A stretch of DNA of 6,708 nt from an uncultured Lachnospiraceae bacterium. Its GTDB lineage: Bacteria > Bacillota > Clostridia > Lachnospirales > Lachnospiraceae. The stretch covers positions 1 to 6,708 of the forward strand of contig CADCQU010000324.1 in the NCBI GenBank assembly GCA_902803635.1, given 5' to 3'. A program made the position numbers and the translations under genes. This document shows positions 1 through 4,686 of this stretch, piece after piece. A model generated the notes under the pieces. That model had not been told where the DNA came from and searched no databases. It was given only the letters and a program-made list of their open reading frames with translations. Position 1 is the stretch's first letter, and each line of letters starts with the position of its first letter.

Positions 1-21
1 CTTCGTCGCTTTTCATCATCC

Positions 22-80
22 CTCATCGCCGTAGGCGATTCGATTCTGGGATGTCCGAAGGACGCGCTCCTCAGAATGAC
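22..80. repeat. dispersed hairpin repeat (intergenic)
   Basis: The stretch folds into nested hairpins: ATCGCC (25-30) pairs with GGCGAT (34-39) over a GTA loop, and ATTCTG (43-48) pairs with CAGAAT (72-77), enclosing a GTCC-GAA-GGAC hairpin (53-63). Read on the minus strand it begins with the TCATTCTGAG word typical of dispersed intergenic repeats in many bacterial genomes. That it is multi-copy here is inferred from family resemblance; only this copy is visible, and its left edge may lie before the window. Confidence 0.6.
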
Positions 81-154
81 AGAAAACGTTACATTGTGGG
101 CTAACCGTACAGTTAGAAAAGATTTGATCTGGCTTTCGGCAATAAGGAGGTAAT

Positions 155-436
155 ATGTTCAATTTTGGAAAAAAACAGTACAAAGAGGATTTGGCAAATG
201 AGGCCGCCTCGGAATCTGGGCAGGAAGGAAAAAAGCGTCCGAAAAAGAAGAAGGAAGGCTATTCCTTCGATGATTTGGGGCTGGCTGTGCCGGAAGTGCA
301 CGTCAACCGCGCCCAGAACGACATGGAATATATAGAAGAAATCCTGGAGGAGGAGGAAGCGGAGGAGGAAAGCTTCATCGAGACCGAGAACCTCGCCTTC
401 CCCGAAATCCACCTCTCGAAATTAAGGAAGAAGTGA
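155..436 (+). CDS. small, highly charged hypothetical protein with an internal duplicated motif
   Basis: I do not recognise this 93-residue protein and assign no function. The start is well supported: AAGGAGG lies seven to eight bases before the ATG. There is no signal peptide or membrane segment, so it is probably cytoplasmic. It has a basic run (KKRPKKKK, residues 26-33) in the first half and a strongly acidic run in the second half (residues 61-72, nearly all Glu). A nine-residue motif occurs twice, LAVPEVHVN at 43-51 and LAFPEIHLS at 80-88, one copy on each side of the acidic run. This may be a short binding motif displayed twice on a disordered chain, which is inference. It stands alone, with gene-free DNA on both sides. 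No convincing promoter was found; a small inverted repeat, CTAAC-N6-GTTAG (101-116), lies upstream. One copy of the CATTTGCC octamer (193-200) falls within it. The strong ribosome binding site, the low-entropy but ordered composition and the repeat argue that it is a real gene. Confidence 0.75.
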   Translation: MFNFGKKQYKEDLANEAASESGQEGKKRPKKKKEGYSFDDLGLAVPEVHVNRAQNDMEYIEEILEEEEAEEESFIETENLAFPEIHLSKLRKK

Positions 437-460
437 GGCGACCAAAATCGAGGAACCCCA

Positions 461-540
461 ATCCGCTCCTCTTGCCTCCCCCTCCAGGGGGAGGTGTCAC
501 GGCGAAGCCGTGACGGAGAGGGGCCGCAGCGGAGAGGGAT
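461..540. repeat. dispersed double-hairpin repeat
   Basis: Two perfect hairpins stand side by side: CCTCCCCCT (475-483) with AGGGGGAGG (486-494) over a CC loop, and GTCACGGC (496-503) with GCCGTGAC (507-514) over GAA. The outer ends (AATCCGCTCCTC near 460 and AGCGGAGAGGGATT near 528-541) are imperfectly complementary, so the whole unit can form one branched structure. There is no T-run, so it is not a classical terminator. Units of this form recur between genes in several Firmicutes genomes; multi-copy status in this genome is inferred. It may still block transcription or protect the 3' end of the upstream message. Confidence 0.6.
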
Positions 541-588
541 TCTTTGAACGAAATTTGTCGAAAAAATCAGGAAAATAGCTCTTCCTAC

Positions 589-617
589 TTGCGAATTTGT
601 GCAAAAAGACGTAAACT
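589..617 (+). promoter_or_regulatory. candidate sigma-A promoter for the kinase leader
   Basis: TTGCGA (589-594) and TAAACT (612-617) are separated by 17 bases, each matching four of six consensus positions. Transcription would begin near 624, exactly where the 5' arm of a long-range stem (GAGTGTAA) starts. The match is weak and other starts are possible. Confidence 0.35.
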
Positions 618-796
618 AAAGAGGAGTGTAAGAGAACCGCTGATGTACTGCGTCAGGCAATCAGCATTTCTCGAAATCGGGATGCTTTCATTTGTCTTTA
701 CACTCGTAAGTCTTTTTGGATAGTAGATGAAAATCGAGAAGGCACGGCCGGCGCCTTTTCATTTGTCAAAACATGGCCGGCGACAAGGAGGATACT
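602..796 (+). promoter_or_regulatory. structured leader upstream of the ROK kinase
   Basis: This gene-free stretch holds nested complementary arms: CAAAAAGAC (602-610) with GTCTTTTTG (710-718), and GAGTGTAA (624-631) with TTACACTC (698-705). Inside these, GCTGAT (639-644) can pair with ATCAGC (660-665), or the overlapping GCAT (664-667) can pair with ATGC (682-685), so the two inner folds exclude each other. Further down, GCCGGC occurs at 747-752 in a terminator-like hairpin and again at 776-781 next to the ribosome binding site; since it is self-complementary the two copies can pair. I could not match this to a known riboswitch or T-box. It may be a cis-regulatory leader, a small RNA or a miniature repeat. 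Confidence 0.4.
739..759 (+). terminator. weak terminator-like hairpin in the kinase leader
   Basis: AAGGC (739-743) pairs with GCCTT (753-757), with a short GC-rich interior, followed by a TTTT tract (756-759). The stem is short and imperfect. Its place 38 bases before the kinase start codon would fit an attenuator or the end of a leader RNA. Confidence 0.3.
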
Positions 797-1675
797 ATGC
801 GTTTAGGTGCGATTGAAGCTGGCGGAACGAAGATGATCTGCGCAATCTGTGACGAGAATGGAAATATTTATGACAGAATGTCGGTACCGACCCTGACACC
901 GGCGGAGACCCTTCCGCCAATGCACAAGTTTTTTGAAGATAAGGAGATCGACTGCCTCGGCATCGCCTGCTTCGGCCCGCTCGACCTCAAAAAGGATTCT
1001 CCGACCTACGGACACATCACGACCACGCCGAAGCTCGCGTGGCAGAACTGCGACATCGTGGGGGCATTTGCCGACCTCGGCGTACCCATCGGCTTTGACA
1101 CGGATGTGAACGGCTCGGTGACCGGCGAGGCGACCTTCGGCATCGCGAAGGGCATCAAGAACGTGGTCTATTTTACGATTGGAACGGGCGTCGGCGCGGG
1201 CATCCTCTGCGAGGGGAACCTCGTGCACGGCATGCTGCATCCGGAAGGCGGACACGTCCTGCTCACGAAGCATCCGGACGATCCGATGCCGGGAAGCAAC
1301 TGCCCCTTCCATCCGAACTGCTTCGAAGGTCTCTGCGCGGGTCCGGCCCTCCAGAAGCGTTGGGGCGTCCCCGGAAAGGAACTCACCGAGCGCGATGATG
1401 TCTGGGACATGGAAGCCTGGTACATTGCACAGGCTCTGGTCAGCTACACGATGATTCTCTCGCCGGAAATGTTCATTCTGGGCGGCGGCGTCTCCCACCA
1501 GATGAAGATTTTCCCGCTGGTCCGCAAGTATTACGCGCAGTTCATGAATGGCTACCTTAAGACCAAGGAGCTGGAGAATCTCGACAACTACATCGTCTGC
1601 CAGAGCCTTGACGACAACCAGGGCCTCCTCGGCGCGGCCATCATCGGAAAGAACGCGCTTGAAGCGCAGAACTAA
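797..1675 (+). CDS. ROK-family sugar kinase, probable fructokinase
   Basis: This 292-residue protein probably phosphorylates a hexose, most likely fructose to fructose-6-phosphate with ATP, in the cytoplasm. It has the N-terminal phosphate-binding motif GAIEAGGTK (residues 4-12), the catalytic aspartate in DTDVN (Asp103), the GTGVGAG glycine-rich motif (129-135) and the ROK zinc site: His153 in PEGGH plus the CPFHPNC cluster (Cys169, His172, Cys175). Length and zinc motif match Firmicutes ROK fructokinases (the ScrK/GmuE/YdhR type); the exact sugar cannot be told from sequence. An in-frame ATG at 773 would add eight residues (MAGDKEDT), but it lacks a ribosome binding site. AAGGAGG at 785-791 sits five bases before the ATG at 797, and MRLGAIEAGGTK is the usual family N-terminus. 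The gene appears to be a single-gene transcript, with a structured leader before it and a strong terminator after it. No transporter or sucrose-hydrolysis gene is adjacent. It carries one CATTTGCC octamer (1065). Confidence 0.93.
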   Translation: MRLGAIEAGGTKMICAICDENGNIYDRMSVPTLTPAETLPPMHKFFEDKEIDCLGIACFGPLDLKKDSPTYGHITTTPKLAWQNCDIVGAFADLGVPIGFDTDVNGSVTGEATFGIAKGIKNVVYFTIGTGVGAGILCEGNLVHGMLHPEGGHVLLTKHPDDPMPGSNCPFHPNCFEGLCAGPALQKRWGVPGKELTERDDVWDMEAWYIAQALVSYTMILSPEMFILGGGVSHQMKIFPLVRKYYAQFMNGYLKTKELENLDNYIVCQSLDDNQGLLGAAIIGKNALEAQN

Positions 1676-1705
1676 GTGCCGTTTTCACGACAGAGAGAAC
1701 ACAAG

Positions 1706-1731
1706 GAGCACGGCGGTCGCCGTGCTCTTTT
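1706..1731 (+). terminator. intrinsic terminator of the ROK kinase gene
   Basis: GAGCACGGC (1706-1714) pairs perfectly with GCCGTGCTC (1719-1727) over a GGTC loop and is followed by TTTT (1728-1731). It lies about 30 bases after the kinase stop codon. Confidence 0.92.
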
Positions 1732-1749
1732 CACTCACAAAGAAATGGA

Positions 1750-1778
1750 TTGATTCGAAGGCGTAATCGTATTATTAT
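1750..1778 (+). promoter_or_regulatory. candidate sigma-A promoter for the CPBP gene
   Basis: TTGATT (1750-1755) and TATTAT (1773-1778) are 17 bases apart. The position just after the kinase terminator and about 100 bases before the CPBP start codon supports it. An overlapping TATTAT at 1770 gives a poorer spacing of 14. Confidence 0.55.
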
Positions 1779-1820
1779 GTTAAAAGAGCGTCCTTTGAGG
1801 CTTTGGCGTCCTGCCGAAAA

Positions 1821-1842
1821 GGCAAATGGATGCCGCCATTTG
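1821..1842. promoter_or_regulatory. hairpin in the CPBP leader built from two CATTTG words
   Basis: CAAATGG (1823-1829) and CCATTTG (1836-1842) form a perfect seven-base stem over a six-base loop, about 20 bases before the ribosome binding site. The left arm is part of an exact GGCAAATG octamer (1821-1828). There is no T-run, so it is not a terminator; it may be an operator, a leader hairpin, or a paired copy of the dispersed octamer. Confidence 0.45.
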
Positions 1843-1877
1843 AACCGCAAAATGAAAAATGAAGGAGGAAGATATTC

Positions 1878-2906
1878 ATGAGCGAAACATTTGACACGGC
1901 CCCCGAGCGGAAGCGTCCCGGCGGGTTCCTGGATCTCGGCGACGACGACATTTGCCAAAGGGCAAAAAGGCGGTATAACCGCGTTGCGCTGGCACTTTTA
2001 GGCTTCATCCTTGCTGCGAACGCGGTCGCGATTCTCGTCTCCACGCTGTTAAGCATCTTTGCCGTAAAGCCGGAGGGTGTTCTCAAGCTCGTGCTCAGCT
2101 TTGCCCCCGTGTACCTCGTCGGCGTTCCCGTCGCCATCCTGATCATGAAGCCAATGCCGACAAAGCGGCCGAAGGAAGAGAAGCTTCCGTTCGGACGGAT
2201 TCTTGTCCTCATCATCGTCAGCATTTTCTTCATGCTGGCGGGAAACATCATCGGCCAGCTGGTCTCTTATCTATTAAGCGGCGGAACGGCTGAGAACAGA
2301 GTGACACAGCTCGTTACGATGGAGGGGTGGCTGCAGTTTATCCCGGTTGTTATTCTGGCCCCGATTTTCGAGGAACTGGTCTTTAGGAAGCTCCTGATTG
2401 ACCGCGTTGGCCGCTTCGGGGAGAAGATAGCCATCATCTTCTCGGCCCTTGCCTTCGCGCTCTTCCATACGAACTTCTTCCAGTTTTTTTACTGCTTTGC
2501 CATCGGCCTCGTGTTTGCCTATGCCTACGTAAGAACCGGCAAGTACATCGTCCCTGTGCTGATGCATATGCTTGTCAACATTCTCGGCGGACTTGTTCCG
2601 ACGGTGCTCATGCGCATGGCCGAGAGAAATGGCGTGGACGCGGCTCAATTGCAGAATGTTACCCCGGACAAGCTGATGTCCGTGCTTGGTGCCATGCTCC
2701 CGCTCCTCATTTTCGAGCTTATACTGTGGGCGTTGGGCCTTGCGGGCCTCATCCTGCTTATCGTATTTGCGAAGAAGGTGCATTTCGAGCCGGCGAAGGA
2801 CCAGATTCCGAAGGGCCGCGCCTTCTCGACCGTGTACCTTACGGTGGGCTTCATCCTCTACTTCCTCCTTTGCATCGGACTTGCGGTATACACGCTGCTG
2901 CTGTAA
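1878..2906 (+). CDS. CPBP-family intramembrane metalloprotease-like protein
   Basis: This 342-residue integral membrane protein belongs to the CPBP (CAAX protease and bacteriocin-processing/immunity, Abi) family, whose members act as intramembrane proteases or in bacteriocin self-immunity. All conserved motifs are present: EELVFR (Glu165, Glu166, Arg170), FALFH (Phe193, His197) and HMLVN (His230, Asn234), giving the expected glutamate and histidine metal ligands. Roughly eight hydrophobic segments are visible (near residues 36-62, 70-90, 108-133, 150-165, 182-215, 222-245, 270-297 and 318-342), after a short charged cytoplasmic N-terminus with no signal peptide. It is somewhat longer than the minimal family core, with additional C-terminal membrane segments and a soluble loop around 246-268. 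GGAGG at 1864-1868, nine bases before the ATG, fixes the start. It has its own promoter and terminator and no bacteriocin or processing partner beside it, so its substrate is unknown. Family assignment is firm, function is not. Confidence 0.9.
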   Translation: MSETFDTAPERKRPGGFLDLGDDDICQRAKRRYNRVALALLGFILAANAVAILVSTLLSIFAVKPEGVLKLVLSFAPVYLVGVPVAILIMKPMPTKRPKEEKLPFGRILVLIIVSIFFMLAGNIIGQLVSYLLSGGTAENRVTQLVTMEGWLQFIPVVILAPIFEELVFRKLLIDRVGRFGEKIAIIFSALAFALFHTNFFQFFYCFAIGLVFAYAYVRTGKYIVPVLMHMLVNILGGLVPTVLMRMAERNGVDAAQLQNVTPDKLMSVLGAMLPLLIFELILWALGLAGLILLIVFAKKVHFEPAKDQIPKGRAFSTVYLTVGFILYFLLCIGLAVYTLLL

Positions 2907-2921
2907 GGAGAGAAATTCTAC

Positions 2922-2960
2922 ATACGAAGGTGCAGAAAAACGCACCTTCGTATTATTTTG
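2922..2960 (+). terminator. intrinsic terminator of the CPBP gene
   Basis: ATACGAAGGTGC (2922-2933) pairs perfectly over 12 bases with GCACCTTCGTAT (2942-2953) around an A-rich eight-base loop, followed by a T-rich tract to 2959. It starts 15 bases after the stop codon. The T tract runs directly into the promoter of the next gene. Confidence 0.93.
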
Positions 2961-2989
2961 CTGTAAAAATCGCGAAAAGTTGCTATAAT
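2958..2989 (+). promoter_or_regulatory. extended -10 promoter for the methyltransferase pair
   Basis: TGCTATAAT (2981-2989) is a perfect -10 hexamer with the TGn extension. The -35 region is weak: TTGCTG (2958-2963) is 20 bases upstream, CTGTAA (2961-2966) is at the ideal 17. An extended -10 tolerates a poor -35. Transcription would begin near 2996, about 26 bases before the start codon. Confidence 0.75.
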
Positions 2990-3021
2990 GGAGGCATCAA
3001 AAAAAAGAGAGGTGATGGCAA

Positions 3022-4587
3022 ATGGCAGAGAAGAAGAACGGGAAGGATTTTGATATTCGACGCGCCTACGAGGCGTGGGTCGCGGCCGGCGAGCCGGTGG
3101 AGGATCATAAGAAAAACGAGGGCGGGAAGAAGGCCGCTGATAAGCAGAAAAAAAACGAAGAGGAAGGGAAAAACCTGCAGCGGCGGAGCTCTGGAAAAGC
3201 GGAGCGAAAGCCCGTTGCAGAGGCTTCCTTTGGAAAAAAGAAAGCCTCTGCATATTATAAGAAGGAGGGGAGGTTCTCTTCACGGGAGGAGAAGGATCAG
3301 AAAGACTCTCCGGAAGCGCCTGCATCGAAGGAAGAGAAGAATGGCTTTGCAGGGAAAAGGTTTTCAAAAGATGAAACGCGGGACAGGACGCCGCATTTGC
3401 CAAAGGAAGCACCCGCCCAAATGGAAAAGAAGCCGGCCATTTGCCCCTACCACAAGCGCTGCGGGGGCTGCGCGTACATCGAGAAGGACTACGCCTGGAC
3501 GCTGGGCTTCAAGGAGATGAAGGTCGGCGGCCTTCTCAGGCCCTTTGTGAAGCTGGACGGAATCGTCGGGATGGAGAATCCCTACCATTATCGAAACAAG
3601 GTACACGCGGTATTTGCCCATGTCCGCGACGGGAACCGGGAGCGGAACGTCTGCGGGATTTACGAGGCCGGCACGCACAAGGTCGTGCCCGTGAAGAACT
3701 GCAAGATTGAGAACGAGAAGGCCGGGGAGATCATCCAGACCATCCTTGGCATGCTCCGTGACTTCAAAATCAAGGTTTATGATGAAGATATGGACTATGG
3801 CCTCATGCGTCACGTTCTCGTCCGCGTCGGCCACGCGACCGGCGAGATCATGGTGGTGCTCGTCCTTTCCTCACCAATCCTGCCGAACAAGAACGCCTTC
3901 GTGAAGAAGCTTCTCGAAAAGCACCCGGAGATCACGACCATCGTCCTCAACGTCAACGACCAGAAGACCTCGATGGTGCTTGGCAGCCGCGAGACGGTCC
4001 TCCACGGGAAGGGCTACATCGAGGACGTGCTCCTTGGCAACCGCTACCGTATTTCCTCGCGCTCGTTTTACCAGGTGAACTCCGTCCAGACCGCGAAGCT
4101 CTATAAGGAAGCCATCCGCATGGCCAATCTCACCGGCCGCGAGCGCGTTCTCGACGCCTACTGCGGCATCGGCACCATCGGCATCACGGCGGCGGCCCGC
4201 GCCCGCGAGGTCATCGGCGTTGAGCTAAACGGCGAGGCCGTGCGCGACGCGATTCGGAACGCGAAGACAAATGAAATCAGGAATATCACCTTTTTCGAGA
4301 ACGATGCCGGCGATTTCCTTCGGCAAATGGCCGAGGACCGGGAGATGGTGGATGTCATTTTCATGGACCCGCCCCGCACCGGTTCCACCGAGCGTTTCAT
4401 GGACGCTGCCGCCGCGCTCCGTCCGGGCCGCATCATTTATATCTCCTGCGGTCCCGACACCCTCGCCCGAGACCTTGCCTATTTGAAAAAGCTCGGCTAC
4501 CGCGCCCGCGAGGCGAAGGCATTTGACATGTTCCCCTTCACCGAGCACTGCGAGGTGGTCGTGTCATTAACGAAAAGCTCGAAGTGA
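3022..4587 (+). CDS. TRAM-less RlmD/TrmA-family RNA (uracil-C5) methyltransferase
   Basis: This 521-residue protein is a class I SAM-dependent RNA m5U methyltransferase of the RumA/RlmD/TrmA family, probably acting on 23S rRNA uridines; automated pipelines may call it rlmD. The [4Fe-4S] cluster cysteines are present (Cys141, Cys147 and Cys150 in C-x5-CGGC, and Cys227). So are the SAM-binding DAYCGIGTIG (378-387), the DPPRTG motif (449-454), the nucleophilic cysteine in ISCGPDTLARD (Cys476) and the general base Glu511, here in HCE where HVE is usual. The normal N-terminal TRAM domain is missing. In its place residues 1-140 are a low-complexity Lys/Glu/Arg-rich chain, probably disordered and possibly RNA-binding. 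The start follows GAGAGGTG at 3007-3014; an ATG at 3015 is out of frame. The gene has its own promoter and no terminator before the second family member 99 bases on, so the two are likely co-transcribed. Which uridine each modifies cannot be read from sequence. Confidence 0.9.
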   Translation: MAEKKNGKDFDIRRAYEAWVAAGEPVEDHKKNEGGKKAADKQKKNEEEGKNLQRRSSGKAERKPVAEASFGKKKASAYYKKEGRFSSREEKDQKDSPEAPASKEEKNGFAGKRFSKDETRDRTPHLPKEAPAQMEKKPAICPYHKRCGGCAYIEKDYAWTLGFKEMKVGGLLRPFVKLDGIVGMENPYHYRNKVHAVFAHVRDGNRERNVCGIYEAGTHKVVPVKNCKIENEKAGEIIQTILGMLRDFKIKVYDEDMDYGLMRHVLVRVGHATGEIMVVLVLSSPILPNKNAFVKKLLEKHPEITTIVLNVNDQKTSMVLGSRETVLHGKGYIEDVLLGNRYRISSRSFYQVNSVQTAKLYKEAIRMANLTGRERVLDAYCGIGTIGITAAARAREVIGVELNGEAVRDAIRNAKTNEIRNITFFENDAGDFLRQMAEDREMVDVIFMDPPRTGSTERFMDAAAALRPGRIIYISCGPDTLARDLAYLKKLGYRAREAKAFDMFPFTEHCEVVVSLTKSSK

Positions 4588-4686
4588 GGAGGGGCGACGA
4601 AGAATCTCAATGAGAACAGATGGTTTGGGTAGAGCTTCTCTGCCCCTTTGTACCTGAGATATATGTGGAGATAGTAGGAGGACTGT

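Noticed and set aside
773..796. Upstream in-frame ATG for the ROK kinase
   Set aside because: It has no ribosome binding site, while the ATG at 797 has AAGGAGG at good spacing and gives the usual family N-terminus.
803..1498. Long minus-strand frame inside the kinase gene
   Set aside because: A GC-rich coding shadow with no ribosome binding site or recognisable motif; the same holds for the minus-strand frames in 4690-5187 and 5896-6471.
1888..1966. TTTGCC-AAAG-GGCAAA inverted repeat early in the CPBP gene (1951-1966)
   Set aside because: Short and within coding sequence; better explained as chance next to an exact octamer copy.
3015..3053. Out-of-frame ATG seven bases before the first methyltransferase, with a 12-codon frame
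   Set aside because: Too short and without its own ribosome binding site; the protein motifs are all in the frame starting at 3022.
2726..3520. Long open frame crossing the CPBP gene end and the methyltransferase start
   Set aside because: It runs through a strong terminator and promoter, is Arg-rich as an out-of-frame reading, and overlaps two well-supported genes.
4588..4686. Possible hairpin (AGGGGC with GCCCCT) between the two methyltransferases
   Set aside because: The arms are short and over 40 bases apart, with no T-run; not strong enough to call a terminator.
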